Both the position numbers and the translations under genes were made by a program. Positions 54,380 to 64,000 of a DNA stretch of 64,000 bases are shown here, piece after piece. Under the pieces are notes generated by a model, which did no database searches, had not been told where the DNA came from, and was given only the letters and a program-made list of their open reading frames with translations. This DNA is from Valencia hispanica (lineage: Eukaryota; Chordata; Actinopteri; Cyprinodontiformes; Valenciidae). The stretch is from the NCBI GenBank assembly GCA_963556495.2, contig OY747713.1:35678961-35742960 (forward strand). Direction: 5' to 3'. How positions within the stretch are numbered: the first letter of the stretch is position 1; each line of letters begins with the position of its first letter.

Positions 54380-55590
54380 AAGGACACCTAAACATCCCCC
54401 AGAATGACCCTGGAGTGTCTGGGAATTCCCATCCTCGTAGGTTGCATCCACAGCCTGATCTTATATAAGCAACAGACAATTTTGACATTTGCAATCCAGA
54501 ATAAAATAGCAATTTTCTCACAGTTCAGCTGTACCGTGTTTAGACTTTGCAATGAAATGTCCTTAAAACATATAATTAAAATTTGAAATGTCTGAGTTGT
54601 AATAAAGTAGAAGTGTCATTTTCCTGTATAGATATCAGACGAATTACACAGTCAAGACTGGCATCAATTGCCCAGTATCACTGTGTATGATGAGATTAAA
54701 TGGATGTTTGTGAAGCAATGATTAATCCTGTTGTGAATTGCTCCATAGATTGGAAGAGAGCCCAAAGGACCAGGAACTAATCTGCAAAACATCTCCCCAC
54801 AATAGCACTTGTTGTGTATACAGCACCATCATCCTATACTTCATTGCCATGCAGGAGCAAACTCAAAACTTCACTTTGTCTCCATGATAATTAAAGATAA
54901 TTTATAAATAGCACCATGCATCATTTATGAAATGAGAGGTTACATGATAATTGGCATGCATATTTTTTTTTCTCTAATCCAAAATATAAAAAACAAAGAA
55001 AAGAGGCCAAATTTTACTGACATCCACAATTAGTTTTCAATTAAATGGTTTTACAATTAAACTGTGAACATCTAGTTAATCAATCTTTAATTATGAACAT
55101 ATTATACACATCACACAGGCTATTCAGTGCGTAAATACACAAACCCAGATTTTATGCTCTGACAGACATGGTAAACAATGTATTGGAGTTCAAGATGCAC
55201 CACAATGATCCCTCAAACACAACAATCACTGCCTAACCCACATACACAGAGGTCCCTGTACTTTGTGGAATTACAATTCTTGACAACTCAGAATGGAAGA
55301 AAAGGTAATGAGCTGTACATGGCACAATAAATCGTTGTTTTCCTCAACTAAACACGCATTTACAGCAGCACAAAGAACCTATTTTCTCATTTATCAATTA
55401 AACCTGGTTACAAAGCAGGCAGAAAAACATTTTGAAATTAATTGTAGCTAAGTATCATGGTTTGTGGTGAAAAAGAAATTCAACAACAACAAAAAAATTC
55501 AACAACTGTGGGTATGTTAAATTAAATGAAAATGAGCAACTGTAGAAGTGTAGAATAATGCCAAATTTTGTGATCATGATTGATTTGTAA
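54380..55590. other. Mostly unique interval
   Basis: No transposon ORF. 54640-55080 is a unique block with homeobox-like ATTA and TGATAATT sites (see findings). Confidence 0.45.
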
Positions 55591-55646
55591 AAGCAATAAA
55601 ACGTGTAAAACATCCAAGGGGGTGAATACTTTTAACAGGTCCTGTA
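55590..55646 (+). repeat. Solitary Tc1-like terminal repeat
   Basis: agcaataaaacgtgtaaaac, catccaagggggtgaatact and tttaacaggtcctgta follow the consensus right end of Tc1-like elements (…aagggggtgaatacttttgcaag…). No partner end or transposase was found upstream. Confidence 0.6.
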
Positions 55647-55648
55647 TA

Positions 55649-56205
55649 TTAAAGGGACAATATGTCAGAATTTTACTGTGAAATAATCACACAACAGTCT
55701 AATGTCTCAATCATGTTGGAATTTAGATTGAAACGGATTTCTTTCATAGCCGGCTCGGTGGTTGCATGTTTTTATTATATTAAAAAGGCCACAGAGAGAC
55801 ATAGTCATTGTTTACAATGTGTGAGCCCGCAGGGTTGCAAAGTCTTCAACACAAACTCTGCGCCGGCATTTGTAATTCGACACCAACCGGGTTAGAGGCT
55901 AACGTTGAGCTAAGAATGCAAGCAGAAAATTAGAAAAAAAGTTGTCGCCTCTAAAAATATCTCAAGCTACTTTTTTTCAACAACCAACAACTCAGTATTG
56001 CAGTGAAATGTACTGTATGTATCTACTTATCAACTTACTGTGTATGACTTGTCTTCGCTCTCCATCTTGAATCTTCTGGAGCTCATCCATAACTGGCAAC
56101 CCAGCATGAAACTCACAAAAGGGAGTGGGTAAGTTGCTGAGAGGGGACTCATTTGTTTTTCTACATTTTACCACAATATGTTATTCTTACATATTGCACC
56201 TTTAA
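55649..56205 (+). mobile_element. MITE with TTAA ends, second type
   Basis: Begins TTAAAGGGACAATATGTCAG and ends with the reverse complement of TTAAAGGTGCAATATGTAAG. Related in its outermost bases (TTAAAGG..C.ATATG) to the MITEs at 23.2 and 26.5 kb but different inside. No transposase; the small open frames within it are chance. Confidence 0.85.
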
Positions 56206-57482
56206 TTGTAACACATTCATGTAGATTAGCATTCATTTTTCACTCTAAATAAAAAAATCTGGATCCCTACATGTTGGTTTTGGCCCAGATAGGGCAATGC
56301 AGGGAACTGTCTACTACAAAAATAAAATAAATATATGTACAAAGTTCTAATGTGTACTACAGTGAAGATTAATATATTACTTGATAACCTTGTTAAACTA
56401 AATAATCTTACTACAAAAAACAATTTCAAATTGCTTATTAGGTGTTAATTCTTAAAAATTAATCAAAATATACAGTTTAAAAAACAACTCATCCTTCTTT
56501 CTTGTTTAAAATGTGCTTGTTAAGGTCCCATCCATTTTGAAATAATTGGAAAAAGGGAGTTGGGAAAGCCAAACCTCCAAACATGTCACATCCTCTTAAA
56601 GGTGCAGTTGTCCTCTGTGAGAATCACATGGACTTTGCTTAGTGGTATGTGTAGTATGAGAGATATGATCAAAAAAATAAATGTTCACTACAGAGCACAA
56701 AAATGACTTGCTGGGTTTCAGGAGGTTATGCAGTATATCCTGTATATAAACTATTCTGTCTGTTTTTGCTATCAAACAAAGTAATGATTACAAAATATTG
56801 TCAGTCTGAGTAGAGACAGCACCATAAAATGGTACAGAAAACTGCACAAAGACAAGTTTCAATTTCTTTGCAGTATTTTAGAGATTGAGGTTGAAGTCTA
56901 TTTTATAGGGACACCCATAAAACAGCCCAATGGTTAAAAATACTGCACTATGAAATACAACGTTGCTCAAGGAGCCTATACATCCATGGTTGTTGCTAAT
57001 TAATTAACAGATAAACATGCTGTTCAACCAAGTTCCAATATGCTATGTATGTTTTTTTTTAGCTTTTTACAAACATTATCACTAAAAGCTGCTGTTTTAT
57101 GCCTACTGGCATACTAAATGTGGTACATTTAAAAATCATCAAATATATATAAAAATGCTATCATAAATATAAAATTATTTTTTGATTAAGAAGATAGGCT
57201 ATATCTATAAGCATCTTTGATCGTTATAACTTTATAGCTTTGAGACACTCCTTCTGCTTGTGTCAAATGCTATGTCTGACATAAATTGCAAAAGAAAGCA
57301 GTTCATAATTTCTTTAAAAAACTGTTTCACAAAAATGGTCCAAAATAAGTATTTTCAAACCAAAATTAGTATAGGCTTTTGATGTTCCATTGGGCGTAAT
57401 ACTGCTGTAGGATGATGAGAATTTAATTGCACGTCCTCACATTTTTGGTCTGTTTTCCATTTTTATTATGCAAAGTAAAACT
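56206..57482. other. Unassigned AT-rich sequence
   Basis: No coding motif or repeat boundary recognised. Confidence 0.5.
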
Positions 57483-59255
57483 TTTCAATTCAATTCAATT
57501 CAGTTCATTTATATAGCGCCAATTCACAACAGATGTCATCTCAAGGCACCTAACAAGAAATCCTTTCAATACATTTATACAAACATTCCAACCAGTTAAA
57601 AAGTTTCCTATTTAAGGAATCCCAGCAGATTGCATCAGTCATTGGCGTAAGGTTGGGCAGACTTTCCAACCACAGCAATGACTGATGCAATCCCTCATAC
57701 TGAGCAAGCATGTAGCGACGGTGGAGAGGAAAAACTCCCCTTTAACAGGAAGAAACCTCCAACAGAACCAGGCTCAGTAGGAGCGGCCATCTCCCACGAC
57801 CGTCTGGGGGGTGAGAAGACAGAGCAGAGACACGGAAGGAACAGAAGATCTGATATAAGAGTACTTTCTATGTTACAGAAAGTAAAAAGTTGATAACAGG
57901 ACAGAGTGGATGTTCAGTTACTGGGAGGATCATCCCAGTCGATGCCCCCCATCCAACAGGGCATTTGTAGCCAAGCAGGATACCAGACCAGATATATCTT
58001 ATATGGAGAGAAAAACACTGAGAGAAAACAAAGTTAACAGTCGAAATAACAGAATGTACTGTAATACAACTGGAGAGTCGTAGGAGAAAAGGAAGTAGCA
58101 GAGTGAAGAAAATTGGTAAGTCTGTCCTCCAGCAGTCTGAGCCTATTGCAGCATAACGACAGAGCTAGCTCAGGATGACCTTAGCCACTCTAACTATAAG
58201 CTTTATCAAAAAGGAAAGTTTTAAGCCTGGCCTTAAAAGTAAGTGAGTGTCTGCCTCACGGACTAAAGCTGGGAGCTGGTTCCACAGGAGAGGAGCCTGA
58301 TAATTAAAAGATCTGCCTCCCATTTTACTTTTAGAAATCCTAGGAACTACAAGTAAACCTGCAGTCTGAGAGCGAAGTGCTATGTTGGGAACATATGAAA
58401 CAATTAGATATCTGATGTATGATGGAGTTTGATTATTAAGGGCTTTATATGTAAGAAGAAGGATCTTAAATTCTATTCTGGATTTCACAGGGAGCCAATG
58501 AAGGGAAGCTAAAACAGGAGAAATGTGATCTCTCTTTTTAATATTCATCAGATCTCTTGCTGCTGCATTTTGGATCAACTGAAGGCTTTTAATGGCATTT
58601 TGAGGACTACCTGATAGTAAAGAATTACAGTAGTCCAGCCTTGAGGTAACAAATGCATGGACTAATGACCTTATCAGTATTTAATACTAAATCGGATAAA
58701 AAATATGAGATCTGATCCAAGAATTGAGAGTAAGGGCCTGGTGGACAATACAAAACCACAAACAAAAATGATCTTAATGTTTTGCAACTTGGATGAGGAA
58801 AATTAAGGGTTAGATGTTCAAAAGAACTGTAGCTATCAATTGGTCTTTAACTAATTAGTAAATCAGAACGAAAAATGGTTGCAACTCCTCCTCCTCGCCC
58901 AGTACTTCTAGGAATGTGAAAATTTAAATAACTGGAAGGAGTTGACTCATTTATACTGACATAATCCTCCTGCTGCAACCAGGTTTCTGTGAGACAAAGG
59001 AAATCAATGTGATCATCACAAATCAAGTCATTTACTAACAAAGTCTTTGAGGAGAGAGATCTTATGTTTAATAAACCACATTTAATAGATTTATTTTTCT
59101 GTTCAGTCAAAGTTGTATTTATCTTTATGAGATTTCCATAATTTGCTTTTGTTGACTTAACTTTTAATCCATTGATTAAACACAATAATTTAGAATAAAA
59201 ACGTATCCATCCACAGCAATCTTTTACATTGCTTGCCATTTTTAAAGGCATTTCT
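57483..59255 (-). mobile_element. L2-type LINE, family A, copy 2, internally deleted
   Basis: Inverted relative to copy 1. The plus strand starts with AATTC units (reversed tail, 57486-57505), then the complete 3' UTR (to about 58190), then the ORF2 C-terminus (58190-58655), and then jumps directly to the endonuclease region (58660-59175). About 2 kb of RT sequence is missing relative to copy 1. The 5'-most ~75 bases (59180-59255) are not shared with copy 1. Confidence 0.9.
58165..59251 (-). pseudogene. L2 family A ORF2 with the RT deleted
   Basis: The 5' part (59251-58847 minus) encodes [54 protein letters not shown] and [17 protein letters not shown], differing from copy 1 at only a few residues, and then a stop. 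The 3' part (58578-58165) encodes [40 protein letters not shown] and [13 protein letters not shown]. The junction near 58660 links sequence equal to copy 1 position ~5370 with sequence equal to ~7358. No RT motif A, B or C is left. Confidence 0.9.
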
Positions 59256-61953
59256 TTACTCTGGTGTCAAGAAAGAGAGGAAGGGAAAAAATATGTTGAC
59301 ACCCTTCAGGGGACATCTTGACATCATCTACACTGACAGTGGAGATACGGTGCTGTTACAACACAGCGAAATGAGAGGGGGCTTAGTTGAGTGTCATCAG
59401 CTTTATCACTCAGGGGAATGACCCAAGCCAGAACAGGGACTGTGACAGTAATGGCCTGGGTCTCTGAGAAAACCGTTGCCAGGACAGAAACAAGATGCAG
59501 GGTTAAGGAAAAGCTGTCGAAAGTTATAAAGTAGAAGAACAGATTAGATAAATTTACATTTGTCATTTTTGACGTAAAGTTCAGAACCGATGGAAGAAAG
59601 AGGCAGAAAAGCTTTTTTTAAGCTTTGCAAAGTTTACCACTTATGGGGGACAGGCACAACCTAACACTTTATAGTTTTTACAAAATAATTATAGAAAGAT
59701 TTTACGTAACATAAATATTTTTATTGTAGTATCTTTAATATCCTTTTTACAATTAGACAATCAGTGTATGCTTCAAAAACCAATGAACATGACTGCAATA
59801 AATATAAGTAATCCCATGGGTGGAGTAAGTTGTATTAGTTTATGGGTAAAGGTGAATTCCCATCTCCCAGTCCACTCTGCTGTCTGCTTTGGCATGAATC
59901 TTGTGTAGTGTAAATTTCATCATTTGTACCTGGCTACAAGGATTATTCAGGACTTGTCCACGATGAGAAATCACTTATGGTGCATTCTTTCTGTACTTGG
60001 ACATGTGGGTTTCTAAGTTCAAATCAGAAAACAATGCCCTGTGATGTGTTAACGTGAGCTTTGTTAGTATGGAGATCCCAGTCACCATAGGGTTCACACT
60101 CAGTATGGCTCCAGCACACGTTCCCTCACTGTTTGAATGCATCGAATGGGAAAGATCCCTTTTTAACCCTTTGTACTAACTATATGTTGCCAGCCACTGA
60201 GCAGCAAATTAGGAAATCGCAATTTTTTTTACGACATAAGATATTTGTTCCCAGTCAGGAATACAGCATGAAACCCCCATGAAATCAGAAATCCAACTGG
60301 GAAAATTGAGGTCCTCAAACAGCCTTTAGCTCAATATGGCTGCCAGAGTGTGAATTGTAAGAAAATAACCCTACACTGCAATTGAGTGATTGAGTACATT
60401 TTATTTCACTCTTTAATGACTCTGGTCTAAAGCTAATCAACTCTAGTTCTAGTTTTATACTTAACAGAAATTAATTCATACAGCTTTAAAAATGATTTTA
60501 ATAAACCCATAAGTTATATTACATTAAGTCAATGCTTTTTGCAGAATAGACTGTCAAGAGAGTGTGTGCATTTGTGGAGGGGGGCAGGGATGCATGGGGG
60601 CACCCTTAATGGACAAAGTGCCTCTATGTGATAAAATCTATACTCTAGATGCTGTAGTATTTTTCTTTTTATTAATTTGCGTCAATTTTATATTCTTTTA
60701 ATCAATGCTACTCATAGTAAGGATTTTAATTATTTCATTTGCATTCAATGTAAATGATTAATTCATTTACCAGTTAATATTTCGTTCTTCTTTGTCAGGA
60801 ATAATTTAATATACAATTCAAATGTTTAACAGTATAGAGGCAAAGATGTAGCACAGGGTTACTACCTACTCCCCACACTGGCAATATTCAATCAAATGTA
60901 CACTGAATATATGGTAGTTTTCAAACTTGTGCAGTTTTTGTTTTTTTAATGTTAGAACAGGATTTGCTGTTACATAGAACAAAATATAGAGAATAAAAAT
61001 AATAAAACAGCAATAGGAAAGATTGCAGCTTCTAATCTAGGACTTCTTAGTGGAAAGTTTCATTGTTATTTCTTTTACATATCTCAGAATAGAAAATGTT
61101 TTCATGGTTCATTTACCAAAAGATAAATAAGTTGTTCCACTGTTTTATTTCACACATTTTAATTAGGGCTTTGCCACTCATTAGGTTTTGCAATATGAGA
61201 ACGCCTGCATGGTCAACCAGTCATACTACTTAACCTTTCTATCTTACTGCGATAAGATTAATCTGCGAATATGTCTGGGAGCAGACATTGTTCAGACTAT
61301 TCATGAAGCAGGAGTGTAGTCCGCCGCCTCAAGATACACAGCTAAAAAGTTCTTATCACAAGGAGAGTGGGGAAAAGAGGCTGTCTGCCCTGTGTTTTGC
61401 TCATTTGGTTCACTTCTCACAATTCTACTTCATCTGCACTTTTATACAGACTTTGGAGAGAGCTTTTTCAAAAAGCTCTCTCTCTGAAAATGTGTCTTTA
61501 GGTAAGAATCTTACAATGATCTATTCTTCCATTGCTTGGTGGGTGTTGCATTTTCATCACTCTCATTCTTCAGCCCTTAGGAACATTGCGAACAAGCATT
61601 TTTAAAAAAGGTTTCTCTTAGATTGCTGCTGCTAAAATTTGCCCTGCTGATTCACAGAGGTGAACAGCGTGTATACTGTTACTTTTTCAGTTTCGTCTTG
61701 ATATATTCTAATAAAAAATGGATCTGAATCATATCTCTCACAGAAAAAGAAAAAAAAAACACTCCTCTTCAAAAAACATTTCTGAAATTTTACATCTGAA
61801 AACAGTTATAAAAAAAAGTAGCATGAGCTGGGTTTTTTATATAGAGTTGATTTAGAATCAGGAATGAATCAGCCTTCCCACACAGAAAGAGACAAGCAAG
61901 GAGAGGCTTCACTGATTCTGTCTCTTTTATATGCTACAATCATATGGGTTATA
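59256..61953. other. Long unassigned interval
   Basis: 59260-59480 is somewhat GC-richer, without a recognised exon. The palindrome at 61456-61482 lies in a 105-codon open frame of no known family (61288-61605). The rest is AT-rich and featureless to inspection. Confidence 0.4.
61456..61482. repeat. 27-base perfect palindrome
   Basis: GAGAGAGCTTTTT, a central C, then the exact reverse complement AAAAAGCTCTCTC. Confidence 0.95.
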
Positions 61954-62800
61954 CAGTCTTGCAAAAGCATTTATATCCCATGAACCTGTTTTGCATTTGT
62001 CACCTTGCAAGCACAATCTTTAATGTACTTTACTGGGATTTTATATGAAAGACCTTGGTAAAGGCTTTTGGAGTAAGCCTCTACCTGCTTAGCACATATA
62101 AAAACTGAAATATTAGTCCAACCTTCTTTTGCGAAAAAATATGAGAATATCAGTTTAAACATTTTGCCACAGATTGTAAATTATTTTAGGCCCGGACTTT
62201 ATCATTTCAACACATGAAAATGCCCTAAACGCTTCCACCTTCTGGTTGTAGTTTTAGGGCCACAGTTTCAAGTCTTCTGCACCTGCTAACAGGTTTTAAT
62301 CCAGGATTGCCCCATGTTTAGCTTAGTCAATGGTAGCATCAAATCTGACTTGGTTCATTGTCCCTGCTGAAGAAAATCATTCCCATTGCTTCGTTCTTGG
62401 AGTGGTGTGTTCAGGCTAATGTGCAGTGTTGACTTTCTGTCATACAAAGTTATTGGATAAAGGCCAAAGAGTTCACTGGTCATCTCATCTGTCCAGCACA
62501 CCTTTTTCCATGTTTGCTGTATCCCCCACGTCTTGCGGAAAATTGCTAACTGCTTCTGGATTTCTTTCAACAATGGCTTTCTTTTTGATGCGGATCCATA
62601 AAATCCAAATATGTGTCCAACAAACTCTGCAGTTTCTCCCAAAGTCACAATGAATCTTTTTAGCTACTGTTGAGATTTATATTTTCTAAATTGTTTTTTT
62701 CCAACCATGTATCGCTTTCGTTTCACTTCACAATCATGTACTACTTTGTGTTGGCTTATCAAAAAAATCAATTAAACAAAATGCAGCATAGGCTGAAATA
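61954..62800 (-). mobile_element. Tc1-like transposon relic (element 7)
   Basis: Left end after TA: cagtcttgcaaaagcattta, tatcccatgaacctgttt and tttactgggattttatatga, matching a common Tc1-like terminal repeat. The right side at 62690-62790 carries the inverted partner (aaccatgtatcgctttcgtt, cttcacaatcatgtactact, ttgtgttggcttatc) but lacks the outer tip. Minus-strand 62355-62648 encodes ASKRKPLLKEIQKQLAIFRK, WKKVCWTDEM (first catalytic D) and ELFGLYP. Everything C-terminal of that is missing or scrambled. Confidence 0.85.
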
Positions 62801-64000
62801 TAAATATGTTATTATTATTGGGTTTGTCTTGTTGTCACATGTTTTTCCACCATCTGCCATGAATCCTTCATATAGACTCAAAATAGTCATTAATGGAAAT
62901 TATTGTCAGTCGTGATCCTTCCTGCTGCTTGTACCTACATGTTTTTCAGCTTGTTTTATTTTTCAAAATTAATCCAAGGTGACACAAAATGATAAAAAAG
63001 ACATAGAAATCATGTCTTTTATGACACCTCTTTCGTATGAGATAAGTGGGCTTAGTTTGCGGCTGCATTTCCTGGCAACGGCAGTTAACACCTGCACCAC
63101 AATGATGATGAAAAATGTATGCAAGCATCCCCCACATGTTGCCCAACACTAGCAGCCAGGGCAGGGCAGGGCAGCAGAGACGGTGGAGGTTGCAGGTCCC
63201 CGGGGAAGTCGTCCAAGCACAGAACTCAAGTTTTGTCTCAACCAAACAAACAAAAAAAGGGGTGTAAAATCCACTACTTAAAGTTAAATGCATTGCTACA
63301 TTGCTCCTATGTCAGGTGCATTTACTCTGATTGGCAAACATGATCTTTGGTGGTTATGTAACTAATGACAACCGTTTTTGTAGCTTCTCTTCAATGCCAG
63401 GCAGCCTCTGTTTTTTCTTAGCCATAACAGTCTAGATGAGATTTTCTGTTCTTGGTCTACTTAACAGTTCTTGTCTTCTTTCTTCTTCTCTTTTTCCCTG
63501 TCTGACTTACAAAAAAAATGGGTAATAAAAGGATGGAGCATCAGCATTCTCTAGAGGCCAATAGAGGGAATAACATATTCTTTGTTGAAAGACATTCATC
63601 TTTCCTCTCTGTCGGATCTTCTTCCTTTCCTGCAAGATAGTATCATATTTATTGCAGAATCCTGCCGTCTGCAGACAGTTCTATTTTGAGCTGGGTACAC
63701 TCTACCGTTTTTTTTAAATGGCTGACTTGTGTCATGTGAACACAAACAAAATGAAATAACCTGTCTTGTGGCTCACAAGGAAGTTACTTTGACACACCCT
63801 AACTGAATTTAGTAATTGGCTGTGGAAAATCTTTTGTTTTGGGATTTTTTGGTCTGCTTTACCCTCATATTTACAACAATGTTCAGTCAAATCACTGTTT
63901 AACTCATCCGTGTTAGTTTTCACAAGAAGCATTGCAGATTCTTCATTCAAGGTCATCTGTAGGCGTGATAGGTCCTGTATTTCTATCCGGTAAACATGTT
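62801..64000. other. Unassigned AT-rich sequence
   Basis: No gene recognised. 63120-63240 is GC-richer and contains a short GGGCA tandem (63157-63173); open frames there match nothing known to me. Confidence 0.45.

Noticed and set aside
58640..58690. Splicing as the cause of the missing RT in L2-A copy 2
   Set aside because: The lost segment does not begin with GT at a plausible donor; microhomology fits better.
61288..61605. 105-codon plus-strand open frame
   Set aside because: No recognisable family and contains a palindrome; likely chance in AT-rich DNA.
1..64000. CRISPR arrays, bacterial operons, riboswitches, tRNA or rRNA genes
   Set aside because: The sequence is vertebrate-like; no repeat-spacer array, no cloverleaf and no rRNA segment was recognised by eye.

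Overview
The window reads as a stretch of teleost fish genome that is intergenic or deeply intronic. It is AT-rich and CpG-poor and carries no recognisable single-copy host gene. Nearly every real coding signature belongs to a transposable element (TE), and the mix is typical of ray-finned fish: L2-type LINEs with 3' tails such as (TGAAT)n and (TTGCC)n, a Rex1-like LINE, an RTE/Rex3-like fragment, an L1-like fragment, a Penelope-like element with a GIY-YIG domain, at least seven Tc1-like transposons, a PIF/Harbinger element, a probable hAT-like element and several MITEs. The species cannot be named from the sequence alone.

Layout. 0.35-3.0 kb: an L2 family B LINE (minus strand), split by a probable hAT-like element (1127-2844) that itself contains another LINE 3' fragment. 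3.03-4.26 kb: Tc1 relic. 4.74-8.55 kb: the best-preserved LINE, L2 family A, one reading frame with two stop codons. 9.6-10.4 kb: L2-B 3' end and an L1-like C-terminus. 11.8-14.6 kb: a Harbinger element with matching TSDs and TIRs, a truncated transposase and a four-exon MADF-BESS gene. 16.5-20.2 kb: a dispersed repeat and two Tc1 relics. 23.2-28.7 kb: two inverted TTAA MITEs, RTE-like, L2-C and L2-B fragments. 29.5-33.6 kb: mostly unique sequence. 33.8-35.4 kb: Tc1 element with a nearly continuous transposase, abutting a TA microsatellite. 35.5-40.4 kb: mostly unique. 40.7-42.8 kb: Rex1-like LINE. 43.9-45.9 kb: Penelope-like element carrying a deletion derivative of the 34-kb Tc1. 46.9-49.4 kb: MITE, Rex1 3' end and another Tc1. 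52.8-54.4 kb: LINE 3' ends. 55.6-56.2 kb: Tc1 end and TTAA MITE. 57.5-59.3 kb: a second, internally deleted L2-A copy on the opposite strand. 61.9-62.8 kb: Tc1 relic.

The elements do not form a pathway; they record successive nested insertions. The most unusual item is the Harbinger element: its transposase survives only as a C-terminal stub, while its MADF-BESS DNA-binding gene keeps long open exons, mostly phase-compatible splice sites and both domains. No clearly new biological system is evident. The best follow-ups are that gene, the autonomous/non-autonomous Tc1 pair, the nested insertions whose order can be read, the perfect palindromes, and a few unique blocks that look like conserved non-coding elements.
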